42,229 nucleotides of DNA from CAXTEJ01 sp964243295 (GTDB lineage: Bacteria > Actinomycetota > Actinomycetes > Actinomycetales > Angustibacteraceae): positions 1 through 42,229 of the forward strand of contig CAXTEJ010000029.1 in assembly GCA_964243295.1 (NCBI GenBank), in the 5' to 3' direction. Below, piece after piece: positions 32,047 to 40,620 of this stretch. Both the position numbers and the translations under genes were made by a program. Position 1 is the stretch's first letter. Each line of letters starts with the position of its first letter. Below the pieces are notes generated by a model that was given only the letters and a program-made list of their open reading frames with translations, was not told the DNA's origin and did not search any database.

Positions 32047-33873
32047 GTGGACTGGCTCAGGGGCTGCCGAGGCGCGCTGAGCGTGCTGCAGCTGCTGGTC
32101 CTGGCGTTGGCGTCGGTGCTGGTGGGCGTGTCGGCGGTGTCCCCGGCGCTCGGGGGGTTGGCGCCGGCGGTGCTCGCTGTCCGGTCGCTCAGCGGCGGGG
32201 TGTTCGTCGTCGCGGGAGCGGTGACGTGGGCACGGGGCGCCGGACGGGCGCTCGGCGGGTTGTTCGTCGCCGCGGGCTGTGCGCTGTGCCTGATCAACCT
32301 CGGGTTGTGGCAGGGCGAGCTGGCGACGACGCTGCGGATCGGTACCGGCGGGTACGCCCCATTCGGCGCCATCCTGGGCCACCTGCTGATGTCGTACCCG
32401 ACCGGCCGGTTGCAGGCTCGCCTGGAGCGGCTGGCCGTCGCCGGGCTGTACGCCGGCGCGGCCGGGTACAGCAGCTTCCAGCTCGCCGTGGGCGACAGCA
32501 GGGGACAGCGGTACTGCCAGCCGGACGGGTGCGCGGACATGTTCCCGGTCCTCGTCCGCTCCGACACCGTGGCACGGGTCGGCGTCCGCGGGCTCGTCCT
32601 GCTGCAGCTCGTGGTGATCGCCCTCGTCGTCCTCGTCATGGCCCGGCGCTACCGGGCTGCCGGCCCGCCGGCGCGCCGCGCGCTGCGGCCAGCCATCGTC
32701 AGTGTCGCCGCGGCGTTGGGTGGGGCGGTCACGATCAGCATCGGGCGGGTGCTCGCGCTGCCCGGTGGTGGCGCGACCAGGGTCCTGATCGCCCTGGTCT
32801 GGGGTGTCAGCGCCGCCGGGGTCGCGGTCGGGTTGCTGCTCGGGGTGCTGCGCAGCCGGCTGGTCCTGTACGGCATGGGCGACCTGGTCAGCCGGCTCGA
32901 CTCGGCCCCGGTCGGCGAGGTCCGGGCGGTGCTGGCCCGGCTGCTGGGCGACCCGTCACTGCGGGTGCTGCCGGCCGCGCCGGACGGTCGGGCCTACCTC
33001 GACGCCAGCGGCGCGCGACTGCAGACCCCTGGTGACGGCCGGCGGTGGCTGCCGGTCGGCGACCCGCCGGTCGGGGTGATCGAGCAGGATCTCGCAGCCG
33101 CCCCCGACCCGCAGGTGCTGCAGGCGGTGCTGGGCGTGCTGCGGCTGCTGCTCGACAATTTGCGGCTGCAGGACCAGCTGCGCTGGCAGCTGGTCGAGGT
33201 GCAGGACTCCCGAGCCCGGATCGTGGCCGCAGCAGACGGGGAGCGGCTGCGGATCGAGCGGGATCTGCACGACGGGGCGCAGCAGCACCTGGTGAGCTCG
33301 GCGCTGTCGGTGCGCCTGGCCCGCCAGCGGCTGCGCGCGGCGCCGGACACCGCCGACGAGCTGCTGGTCCAGGCCGAACAGGAGCTGGCGACGTCGCTGG
33401 TCGAGATCCGGCAGCTGGCCCGCGGGCTGCACCCGGCCATCCTGACCGACCGCGGCGTCGGTGCAGCGGTCGAGTCACTGGCGCAGCGGCTCCCCCTGCA
33501 GGTGCAGCTGACCGACGGGCTGTCCGGCCGGCACCCGGTCGCGGTGGAGACCACTGCCTACTTCGTCGTCTGCGAGGCTCTGGTCAACGTGACCCGGTAC
33601 GCCGGGGTCGACGCCGCCGACGTCCGGCTCTCGCAGACGCCGGGCGCGGTGCTGGTCGAGGTCGTCGACCACGGGTGCGGCGGCGCGGATGCCCGCGCCG
33701 GTACCGGGCTGCGCGGACTGGCCGACCGGCTGGCCGCTCTGGCCGGCACGCTCACCGTCATCTCCGGCGCGGGCGCCGGCACCACGGTGCGCGCGGAGAT
33801 GCCACTGACGGAGCTCGGGCCGCGAAGGGGCGCAGTGCCCGCTCCGGTCCCGGGGCAGCCGGAGCTGCGATGA
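32047..33873 (+). CDS. Membrane sensor histidine kinase (HisKA_3 type)
   Basis: The kinase has about 608 residues. About eight transmembrane helices fill the first 260 residues, including the motif HLLMSYPTGRL found in many actinobacterial NarX-like kinases. A linker with no recognised sensor domain follows. HisKA_3 has the phosphoacceptor H408 in ERDLHDGAQQHLV. The ATPase domain has EALVNVTRYAG and GTGLRGLADRLAAL. GTG 32047 is preferred for its upstream hexamer; GTG 32023 would add eight residues. It is coupled to the regulator gene by an ATGA overlap. The stimulus is likely a membrane or envelope signal. Confidence 0.92.
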   Translation: MDWLRGCRGALSVLQLLVLALASVLVGVSAVSPALGGLAPAVLAVRSLSGGVFVVAGAVTWARGAGRALGGLFVAAGCALCLINLGLWQGELATTLRIGTGGYAPFGAILGHLLMSYPTGRLQARLERLAVAGLYAGAAGYSSFQLAVGDSRGQRYCQPDGCADMFPVLVRSDTVARVGVRGLVLLQLVVIALVVLVMARRYRAAGPPARRALRPAIVSVAAALGGAVTISIGRVLALPGGGATRVLIALVWGVSAAGVAVGLLLGVLRSRLVLYGMGDLVSRLDSAPVGEVRAVLARLLGDPSLRVLPAAPDGRAYLDASGARLQTPGDGRRWLPVGDPPVGVIEQDLAAAPDPQVLQAVLGVLRLLLDNLRLQDQLRWQLVEVQDSRARIVAAADGERLRIERDLHDGAQQHLVSSALSVRLARQRLRAAPDTADELLVQAEQELATSLVEIRQLARGLHPAILTDRGVGAAVESLAQRLPLQVQLTDGLSGRHPVAVETTAYFVVCEALVNVTRYAGVDAADVRLSQTPGAVLVEVVDHGCGGADARAGTGLRGLADRLAALAGTLTVISGAGAGTTVRAEMPLTELGPRRGAVPAPVPGQPELR

Positions 33874-34544
33874 CCGAGCCGAGCCAGGCCGGGCGGCTGC
33901 GGGTGGTGCTGGCCGACGACGCTCCCCTGATGCGCCAGGGCGTGGCGTTCGTGCTGGCCGAGGCCGGCATCGACGTGGTCGCCCAGGCCGACGACGCCGC
34001 CGGGTTGCTGTCCGCCGTTGCCGCGCAGCACCCCGACGTGGTCGTCAGCGACATCCGCATGCCGCCGGGTCACGGCACCGAGGGCCTCGACGCCGCGGTG
34101 ATGATCCAGCAGCGGCACCCGCTGGTGGGGATCCTGCTGCTGTCCAACCACGCCGAGACCCGGCACCTGTCCACGTTGGTGGAGTCCGCCCGCGCCGGCG
34201 TCGGCTACCTGCTCAAGGAGCGGGTCGTGGACACCGACGCGTTCGTGGCGGCGGTCCGTCGGATCGCCGCCGGAGGCACCGCCCTGGACCCGGAGATCGT
34301 GGCGCTGCTGCTGGCCCGGCAGCAGCAGCGGCGGGTCGTGCAGTCCCTGACCGGGCGGGAGCGCCAGGTCCTGCAGGTGATGGCCACCGGCGCGTCGAAC
34401 GCCGCCGTCGGGGCGACTCTGCACCTGTCCGGCAAGACCGTCGAGGCGCACATCCAGCACATCTTCGGCAAGCTGGGGCTCAGCCAGGACCCGGACGAGC
34501 ACCGGCGCGTCAAGGCGGTCCTGACCTACCTGCACGGCCTGTAG
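33870..34544 (+). CDS. NarL/LuxR-type response regulator
   Basis: The 224-residue protein has a receiver domain with the acidic pair in VVLADDAPLMRQG, the phosphorylation site D61 in VVVSDIRMPPGHGTEG and the lysine in YLLKERVV. A GerE-type HTH follows at about 155-210 (SLTGRERQVLQVMATGASNAAVGATLHLSGKTVEAHI). The ATG overlaps the kinase stop (ATGA), so kinase and regulator are made together. Two flanking genes, a secreted protein upstream and an FAD oxidoreductase downstream, share an upstream element that is its best candidate binding site. The kinase and regulator genes themselves lack this element. Confidence 0.94.
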   Translation: MTEPSQAGRLRVVLADDAPLMRQGVAFVLAEAGIDVVAQADDAAGLLSAVAAQHPDVVVSDIRMPPGHGTEGLDAAVMIQQRHPLVGILLLSNHAETRHLSTLVESARAGVGYLLKERVVDTDAFVAAVRRIAAGGTALDPEIVALLLARQQQRRVVQSLTGRERQVLQVMATGASNAAVGATLHLSGKTVEAHIQHIFGKLGLSQDPDEHRRVKAVLTYLHGL

Positions 34545-34669
34545 GCGACTCGGCGTCCTGACGGGGCCACCACCATGTGGTCGGGCGGACCAGCCGGGGG
34601 CGGGACGGCAGGGCTCGCTGCGCCGCCCTGACAGCGTCAGGTGGGCCGGTGGTCGGTCTGCCCGGGACG

Positions 34670-36058
34670 TCAGCGGGCGGTGACGGGGTGGTTCGCCTGG
34701 AACAGGTCGCCCGGGTCGACGTCGGCCTTGATGCGTCGCAGCCGGTCCAGCGTGGCCGGCGGGAAGAACGTCTCGGCTGCGGTCGGCCGCTCGCTGAACC
34801 CGGGCAGCTGGTGGGCGGCGCGGTACGGCTCGACCAGCCGGAGCACCCTGTCCAGGTGCGTCTCCACGGCACCGGCCGTGCCGGGGTCCATGGCCATCCC
34901 GACGCCGTAGACGAGGTAGGCGCCGTCCGCGACGGCCAGGGCGCCGGTCCGGCTGCGTGACGGCGCACCGGCGACGTGCCGGATCTCCACCTTCAGCAGC
35001 GGGCTGCCCGAGGCGGGGCCGGCGGCGTCGACCAGGGCGTCGACCGCGTCGGCCGGGAGCTCGCGGAGCAGGGCGCCGTTCCCCGCCCCGGGCACCGGCT
35101 GCTCGGGGTCCATGTGCAGGTGGCTGAGCGCTGCTGGAGGGACCATCGTGAAGGTGTCCATCTCCGGGCCGAGTGCCCGCAGGGGCTCGAGGATCGCAGC
35201 GGCGGTCTGCTCGTCCCCCAGACTGGCCCCGTCGATGACGAGCAGTCCCCGGCCGCGCAGGAACGGCGGGACGTCCGGCAGCGGTGGCACCTGCACGATG
35301 CTGGCGGCGGTCGTGACGCCGTCCGGGACGGTCGACGTCCACTGGCGCCAGGCGTGCAGCACCTCAGCGGCCCGCTCCCACGGCCAGATCAGCGCCCCGG
35401 CGTAGACCTCGGCCAGCTCTATCAGCTCGAACTCCATCGCGACCACCGCCGCGAACGAGCCGCCGCCGCCGCACAGTGCCCAGAACAGCTCGGGCTCGGC
35501 GTCCCTGCTCACCGCCAGCAGCCGACCGTCGGCGGTCACCACCTCGAAGGTCACGACCCGTTCGGTCGCCAGTCCGTAGCGGCGGCACAGCCAGCTCACG
35601 CCGCCGCCGACCGTGTAGCCGACGACGCCGACGTCCGGCGACGACCCGGCCAACGGCGCGAGGCCGAGTGCGGAGGCGGGCGCGGTCACGTCCGCCCACA
35701 GCGCACCGGCCTCCACGCGGGCGGTCCGCCGATCCGGGTCGATGGTCACGCCGCGCATCCGCGAGGTCTTCACCAGCACGGTCACGTCCGACGAGCGCAG
35801 CGGCGCGGCGTTGTGCCCGGTTCCCTGCATCGCCACCCGCAGCCCTCTCATCCGCGCGTGGTCGACGACGGCCTGCACGTCGGCGGGGCCTTGCGGCTCC
35901 ACGACCATCGCCGGCCGCTGGTCGACCGCCAGGTTCCACGCCGCGCGAGCGACGTCCCAGCCCGGGTCGTCGGGCACCAAGACGGCGCCGGCGACGCGCG
36001 AGCGCAGTTCCTCGACATCCGCAGCCGGCCCGGCCAGCTGCCGTGACGAAACAGACAT
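34670..36058 (-). CDS. FAD-binding (berberine-bridge type) oxidoreductase
   Basis: The 462-residue flavoprotein starts at ATG 36058 behind GAAGGGA. An FAD_binding_4 domain has GPADVQAVVDHARMRGL, QGTGHN with H82 as the expected covalent flavin attachment, and VGYTVGGGVSWLCRRYGLA. A BBE domain ends it (FFPPATLDRLRRIKADVDPGDLF). The second attachment cysteine of bicovalent members is not obvious. No signal peptide is seen. These enzymes oxidise sugars, alkaloids or polyketides. It faces the two-component genes and carries copy B of the shared element upstream, pointing to control by that regulator. Confidence 0.9.
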   Translation of the reverse strand: MSVSSRQLAGPAADVEELRSRVAGAVLVPDDPGWDVARAAWNLAVDQRPAMVVEPQGPADVQAVVDHARMRGLRVAMQGTGHNAAPLRSSDVTVLVKTSRMRGVTIDPDRRTARVEAGALWADVTAPASALGLAPLAGSSPDVGVVGYTVGGGVSWLCRRYGLATERVVTFEVVTADGRLLAVSRDAEPELFWALCGGGGSFAAVVAMEFELIELAEVYAGALIWPWERAAEVLHAWRQWTSTVPDGVTTAASIVQVPPLPDVPPFLRGRGLLVIDGASLGDEQTAAAILEPLRALGPEMDTFTMVPPAALSHLHMDPEQPVPGAGNGALLRELPADAVDALVDAAGPASGSPLLKVEIRHVAGAPSRSRTGALAVADGAYLVYGVGMAMDPGTAGAVETHLDRVLRLVEPYRAAHQLPGFSERPTAAETFFPPATLDRLRRIKADVDPGDLFQANHPVTAR

Positions 36059-36164
36059 GGCGGGGGTCCCTTCCTGCAGGTCACGAGCATCGACGGTCGC
36101 AGCAAGCGGCCGTCCGCAGCCCACCCAGCGGCCGGGTGGCCGCAGTCCGAAGACGCTAGGGAAC

Positions 36165-36198
36165 AGCTGAGCCCGCCGCATCAGGGCTAGCCCCTAGG
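36165..36198 (-). promoter_or_regulatory. Shared upstream element, copy B (before the FAD oxidoreductase gene)
   Basis: On the minus strand the core reads CTAGGGGCTAGCCCTGATG; it differs from copy A by five of 34 bases. A -10-like TAGCGT follows (36159-36154), placing the element over positions about -30 to -60 from the transcript start, where an activator would bind. Confidence 0.7.
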
Positions 36199-36256
36199 CG
36201 TCAGGGGGTGGGGAGGCGACCACGCCCGCTGCACCGCCCGACGAGCGGGCGACAGG

Positions 36257-36919
36257 TCAGGCCCGGTCGACGACCTGCTGCAGCACCGACGTCGAGTCGG
36301 TGATGATGCCCCTCACCCCGGCGGCGGCCACGGTGTCGAGCGTGGTGGTGGAGTTGACCGGCCAGCTCATGACGAGGCCGACGCGCTCGAGCAGCGAGGC
36401 GACGACCGCGGGCGTGACGAGCGAGACGTGCATGCTGACGCCGTGGTGGCGCACCCCGCGGGCGGCGTCGTCGTGAAGGCGGGGCAGCAGGCGCGCGAGC
36501 TCGCCACGGGTGCGGGCCGACAGGACGGTGCGCGCGTAGGGCAGGGTCTCGAACGGCTCGATCGACGGCCAGTGGCGGCCGCAGACCCACACCGGCTGGT
36601 CGGGCGGCGACTGCTCCAGCAGCGAGACGACCGCGGCCACGCCGTGCGGCGTGCGGTCCTTCAGGTCGAGCATCACCGTCGTGCCGCTCGCCAGCGCGGC
36701 GACGAGCTCGACGAGGTGCAGCCGGCGCGAGCGCTCGTGGCTGAGGCGCCACCGGTCGAGCACGAGCGGCAGCGGACGCAGCGAGCGCCCGTGGTGCACC
36801 TCGAGCGTGCCCCGCACCGCCTGCACGTCGGCCTCGACCACGTCGGCGCCGACCCGCTGGGCGACCGCGAGCGCCGGCAGCGAGTTGCCCGCCCGGTGGG
36901 CGATCGCGACCAGGCTCAC
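36257..36919 (-). CDS. Glycerophosphodiester phosphodiesterase family protein
   Basis: The 220-residue TIM-barrel protein starts at GTG 36919, overlapping the flippase stop (GTGA). The GDPD catalytic set is present in compact form: H in IAHRAG, E and D in DVVEADVQ and H in LEVHHGR; later come VMLDLKD and MSWPVNSTTTLDTV. The usual PENT after HRG is replaced by NSLPAL. It would hydrolyse glycerophosphodiesters or a related lipid headgroup. No signal peptide is visible. Coupling to a lysylphosphatidylglycerol-flippase-like gene suggests a membrane-lipid role. Confidence 0.85.
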   Translation of the reverse strand: MSLVAIAHRAGNSLPALAVAQRVGADVVEADVQAVRGTLEVHHGRSLRPLPLVLDRWRLSHERSRRLHLVELVAALASGTTVMLDLKDRTPHGVAAVVSLLEQSPPDQPVWVCGRHWPSIEPFETLPYARTVLSARTRGELARLLPRLHDDAARGVRHHGVSMHVSLVTPAVVASLLERVGLVMSWPVNSTTTLDTVAAAGVRGIITDSTSVLQQVVDRA

Positions 36920-37797
36920 GCGGCGAGCGTAGCCACCCGCGTGTGGTGGCCGGCGCGGCGCGCCAGCAGCAGCCCCACGCCACCGATGACCAGCGCCGGA
37001 GCCCAGGCGACGGTGGCCTTGAGCGCCACGGCGCCGGCCGCGGCCGGGAGGGGGACGCCGAGCCCGACGAGCGCGAGCACCAGGGCGCCGTCCTTGGGGC
37101 TGGCGCCGTTCATGCCGGGGAGCGCGCCGGCGAGCTGGCTGGCACCGAAGGCACCTACGAGGGCGAGCGGGGGAACCGAGCCGCCCGTCGCGTGCAGCGA
37201 GCCGAGCAGCAGCGCGCACACCGTGGCCTGGTAGCCGACCGAGTAGGTGATGCCGTGCAGCAGCTCGCGGCGGGTCGGACGTCGGCGGGTGGGCACGAGC
37301 GACGGGCGCCAGCGACGCACGGCCAGGGCGGCCAGGACGAGCACCACCACCGTCACCAGGGAACCGGCGAGCAGCTGCCACGGGAGGGTCAGACCGGTGG
37401 CGCCCACGAACGCGGCGAGCCCCACCGCGCCGACGAGCCGGTCGAGGCCGACCTCGGCCAGGGCGTCGGGACGCGTGACGCCGTGCCGCTCGAGCCGCCG
37501 CACCCGCCAGAGGTCGGAGCCCACGTGACCGGGGGTGAGCAGGCCGAGCAGCTCGGCCTCGGCGAAGACGCGCATGTGCCAGCGACGGCCGGCGCCACTG
37601 GTCGACAGCGCGCGCCAGCGCAGCGGGCACAGCAGGTACTTGCCGATGACGAAGGGCAGCACCCCCAGCAGCAGCGGCTCCACCTCGACGCTGGGCACGT
37701 GCATGAGCGACAGCACCGGCACGACGACCGCGGCGGCGTACATCGCCGCACGCAGCAGCCGACCCAGGGGCTCGCGCCACGCGTCGGGCACGCTCAT
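36916..37797 (-). CDS. Lysylphosphatidylglycerol synthase/flippase-like TM protein
   Basis: The 293-residue membrane protein has about seven to eight helices and belongs to the UPF0104/AglD-like family (LPG_synthase_TM). Features are GKYLLCPLRWRAL, ELLGLLTPGHVGSDLWRVRRL, EVGLDRLVGAVGL and GASQLAGALPGMNGASPKDGALV. Such domains move lipids across membranes. ATG 37797 is chosen with AGGAGCGAGG upstream; an in-frame ATG at 37833 exists. It has no soluble synthase domain, so it is a transporter-type member. It overlaps the GDPD gene downstream by four bases. Confidence 0.85.
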   Translation of the reverse strand: MSVPDAWREPLGRLLRAAMYAAAVVVPVLSLMHVPSVEVEPLLLGVLPFVIGKYLLCPLRWRALSTSGAGRRWHMRVFAEAELLGLLTPGHVGSDLWRVRRLERHGVTRPDALAEVGLDRLVGAVGLAAFVGATGLTLPWQLLAGSLVTVVVLVLAALAVRRWRPSLVPTRRRPTRRELLHGITYSVGYQATVCALLLGSLHATGGSVPPLALVGAFGASQLAGALPGMNGASPKDGALVLALVGLGVPLPAAAGAVALKATVAWAPALVIGGVGLLLARRAGHHTRVATLAA

Positions 37798-37916
37798 GGA
37801 CCTCGCTCCTGCCGTAGGGACCTCGTCCGCCATCGGCCGGGTCGACCGCCGGCTTGACCGCTCCAGGTACCCCGATGCCCGTGCACCGTGCCACCGACCA
37901 TGGTGAGCCACCTGCA

Positions 37917-38630
37917 TCACGCGTCCCGATGCGTGCTCGGGTCCTCGCCGCGTCGCAGCGGCGGCAGCTGCTCGATCCGTCCGGCGACGGCTGCCACCGC
38001 GGCGCTGGCGGCCCGCAACCTGCCGGACGTCGGCGCCGGCGCGCGCAGGGCCGCGGCGTCGAGCGCATCCCGGGTGCGGTCGGTGACTGTCAGCGGCAGG
38101 GCGGCGAGCACGTTGCCGGGCGGGCGTCGGGCCACCACCGGGTGCGCCCGCGTCGGGGCGGTGCGGCGCACGACCTCCCAGGCCACCCCGATCGAGCGCA
38201 GCTGCCTGGTCGTGGCGTGCTGCTGCAGCTGGGGGAGCAGCCGGTCCTCCTCGTCCCGGACGTCGTCCGACAGCACGGCGACGACCTCCTCGAGCAGCTC
38301 GGCGCGGCCCGCGTCACCGGGCCGCGAGCGCTCGAGCCGGGTCACCAGCTCGTTGACCTGCTGGTGCTCCTGCTCGATGTGCACGGTGAGGTCCGCGGCG
38401 TCCGGGAGCAGCCTGCGGACGGCAGGGAAGAGCACCGCCTCCTCGGCGAAGGCGTGCGTGAAGACCAGGCGGCAGAGGCGGCGCAGCACCTCCTGCTGGG
38501 CGTCGCCGTCGGTGGCGCGCACCTGCTGCACCAGCCGGTCGAGGGCGATGTGGTCGCGGCGCTGTCGGGCCAGGATGCTGGCCCGGCCGCCCAGCTGCTT
38601 CGTGGTCTGCTGCGCGATGGACGTCGGCAC
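37917..38630 (-). CDS. Hemerythrin HHE domain protein 2 (altered ligand set)
   Basis: The 237-residue protein starts at GTG 38630 behind GAGGAG. The hemerythrin bundle is recognisable: RRDHIALDRL, FTHAFAEEAVLFPAV and EQEHQQVNEL. In the fourth helix the HxxxE motif reads DDVRDEEDRLLP, so the histidine seen in copy 1 is Asp. The family tail RTAPTRAHP is kept and about 60 further residues follow. Iron binding may be weakened or changed. It is a paralogue of 30529-31101, 7 kb away and on the opposite strand, and lies upstream of the flippase gene with a 119-base gap. Confidence 0.88.
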   Translation of the reverse strand: MPTSIAQQTTKQLGGRASILARQRRDHIALDRLVQQVRATDGDAQQEVLRRLCRLVFTHAFAEEAVLFPAVRRLLPDAADLTVHIEQEHQQVNELVTRLERSRPGDAGRAELLEEVVAVLSDDVRDEEDRLLPQLQQHATTRQLRSIGVAWEVVRRTAPTRAHPVVARRPPGNVLAALPLTVTDRTRDALDAAALRAPAPTSGRLRAASAAVAAVAGRIEQLPPLRRGEDPSTHRDA

Positions 38631-38972
38631 GTGGGCTCCTCGGCACTCGGCCCGGACACCTCGCCCAGGGCCGGCCCGCACAGCCCGGCACCCTTCCAGT
38701 ACCCGCCATGGGCGCCGGCACGCCCGCTGGGGCCCCTCGACTCGCGAGCTCGAGCTCCAGCCCGCTGCGCCCCGGCCGTCGCCCCGGCATCACGCCGCCG
38801 GACATGCCGATGCCGACGAACGCTGACCCGAGGGAGATCATCAGCGTTACAGTGACCGCCACCGCTCGCGCGCACCCGCCCGCACACGTGGTGCACCGCC
38901 GCTGCCGGGACCTCCCCTTGGGGGTGCCGGCGCCCGGTGGTGCGGAGGGGGACGACGACCGAGGGGCACCGC
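38631..38972. other. 342-base divergent intergenic region
   Basis: It separates the hemerythrin 2 and glycosidase genes. I see TACAGT (38848-38853) as a likely -10 for the glycosidase with a weak CTGACC 19 bases upstream. Its long leader (about 110 bases) has a GC hairpin near 38905-38930. No riboswitch class was recognised and no protein is credible. Confidence 0.5.
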
Positions 38973-40370
38973 GTGGCACACCGAACGTTCCCGACCGCCC
39001 ACCGCGGCCGGCGCGCCGTCGCGGCCGCCGTCGCGGTGACCGTGATGACGGCCGGCCTGCTCGCCGGTACCGGCGGTGGTCAGCAGGCCGCCGCCGCCGC
39101 GCTGCCGGCTGCCACGGCCACCACCCCGCCCACCAAGCCACCGGTCAAGCCACCGACGAGCCCGGTGGTGCGGCCCAAGCCCATCCCTGCCACCAAGCCC
39201 GGCCCCGGCTTCTTCGGCGTCCACGTCAGCGCTGTCGCGACCGGGGAGTGGCCCGACGTACCGGAGGGCTCGGTCACCTCGGTCCGGCTGTGGGACACCG
39301 GAACCACGTGGAAGCAGATCAGCCCGTACGCCGGGGCGTGGGACTGGTCGCGGCTGGACGCCGCGGTCGAGACCGCGCGCGACAACGGCGCGGGCGTCGA
39401 CCTGGTGCTGGGCACCGGGCCGCAGTGGGCCGCGAAGAACCCCTGGCAGTGGGCGGCGTACGGCGACGGCTCGGCGTCCTTGCCGCTCAAGGAGTCCGAC
39501 TGGGTCGAGTACGTCGCGGCGGTCGCCCGCCGCTACCAGGGGAAGATCAGCACCTACGAGACGTGGAATGAGGGCAACCTCCTCATCTTCTGGGGCGGCA
39601 CCGCCGCCGAGCTGGCACGGCTGAACTCCCTCGCCTACCGCACCATCAAGGGCATCGACCCTCGCGCCACGGTGCTCGCGCCCTCAGCCACGTTGCGGGG
39701 CAACGGGATCACCTGGCTGACGCACTACGCGCAGGCCGGAGGCTTCCGCTACTCCGACGGCATCAACGTGCACGCCTACCCCAAGCCCGAGGGGACGCCC
39801 GAGGACGCCATCGGCCTGCTGCGGCGCGCCCGCGACACCCTGGCGGCCCGCGGCGTCAAGCTGCCGGTCTACGACACGGAGATCAACTACGGCATGCCGG
39901 TGGGCGGCAAGGGTTCCAGGACCGAGCTGACGCAGGTGCAGCAGTCGGCGTTCGTCGCACGCACCTACTTGCTGGCGCAGTCGGAGAGGGTCGCCCGCAC
40001 CTACTGGTACAGCTGGACCAACGCCCCCTCGCTGAGCGTGCAGATGACGCAGCCGGGGCTGCCGGGCCTCGCGGGTCTGCCGCAGGGCACCCGCAACGCC
40101 CCCCCGGCGCAGGCGTTCGTGGTGGTTTCCGGCTGGCTCAAGGGCTCGATGGCGCCGTGCACGGTCGACGGCAGCGGCACCTACGCGTGCACCATCCGCT
40201 ACTCGCGCGGCACCGGCGTCGTGCGCTGGAACCCCAAGGCCAACGTGTCGGTCAAGGCCCCGGCCTACACCACGACCCGGCAGGACGTCTACGGCAAGGT
40301 CACCCGCACCAGGGCCGGCTCGCGCGTGCGGGTGGGCATCGCGCCGGTGCTGTTCCGCACCACCCGCTGA
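38973..40370 (+). CDS. Secreted clan-A glycoside hydrolase-like protein (GH39-like)
   Basis: The 465-residue protein starts at GTG 38973, with GAGGGGCACC upstream. An Arg-rich signal peptide with a hydrophobic core (AVAAAVAVTVMTAGLLAG) precedes a Pro/Lys/Thr linker (about 50-78). A beta/alpha barrel follows: FFGVHVSA, the acid/base E200 in YETWNEGNL and the nucleophile E303 in VYDTEINYG, an arrangement of clan A families such as GH39. A C-terminal beta domain of about 90 residues has a Cys pair (APCTVD, YACTI). It probably acts on a cell-wall or plant glycan outside the cell. The family assignment is moderate. Confidence 0.8.
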   Translation: MAHRTFPTAHRGRRAVAAAVAVTVMTAGLLAGTGGGQQAAAAALPAATATTPPTKPPVKPPTSPVVRPKPIPATKPGPGFFGVHVSAVATGEWPDVPEGSVTSVRLWDTGTTWKQISPYAGAWDWSRLDAAVETARDNGAGVDLVLGTGPQWAAKNPWQWAAYGDGSASLPLKESDWVEYVAAVARRYQGKISTYETWNEGNLLIFWGGTAAELARLNSLAYRTIKGIDPRATVLAPSATLRGNGITWLTHYAQAGGFRYSDGINVHAYPKPEGTPEDAIGLLRRARDTLAARGVKLPVYDTEINYGMPVGGKGSRTELTQVQQSAFVARTYLLAQSERVARTYWYSWTNAPSLSVQMTQPGLPGLAGLPQGTRNAPPAQAFVVVSGWLKGSMAPCTVDGSGTYACTIRYSRGTGVVRWNPKANVSVKAPAYTTTRQDVYGKVTRTRAGSRVRVGIAPVLFRTTR

Positions 40371-40376
40371 GCGGCC

Positions 40377-40592
40377 TCAGACCACGCGCGCCGACTCGCC
40401 ACCGAGCTGGACGACGTCACCGCGCTGCAGCTGGCGGCCGCGGCGGACCTCGCTCTCGCCGTTGACGAGCACCTCGCCCTGCGCCAGCAGCAGCTTGGCG
40501 TCGGCGCCCGACCCGATGAGCCCGGCGAGCTTGAGGAACTGGCCCAGGCGGATGCCCTCGCGGTCGACCGTCACGTCCTGCACGTCCGCCAT
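40377..40592 (-). CDS. S4-domain RNA-binding protein (YaaA/RlbA-like)
   Basis: The 71-residue protein is a single S4 fold: IRLGQFLKLAGLIGSGADAKLLLAQGEVLVNGESEVRRGRQLQRGDVV. This matches small S4 proteins of Gram-positive bacteria that bind structured RNA. ATG 40592 has only a weak ribosome binding site. It lies 28 bases downstream of the HisN-like gene on the same strand and converges on the secreted glycosidase gene with six bases between stops. Its RNA target is unknown. Confidence 0.87.
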   Translation of the reverse strand: MADVQDVTVDREGIRLGQFLKLAGLIGSGADAKLLLAQGEVLVNGESEVRRGRQLQRGDVVQLGGESARVV

Positions 40593-40620
40593 CGTGCCAC
40601 CGGGTGGGCCGTGCGGCAGG

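Noticed and set aside
34545..34669. Terminator between the regulator and FAD oxidoreductase genes
   Set aside because: Only short weak inverted repeats are present (such as ACCACCATGTGGT), too small to call.
38854..38972. Possible riboswitch in the glycosidase leader
   Set aside because: A GC hairpin is visible, but I could not match the conserved bases of any class I know.
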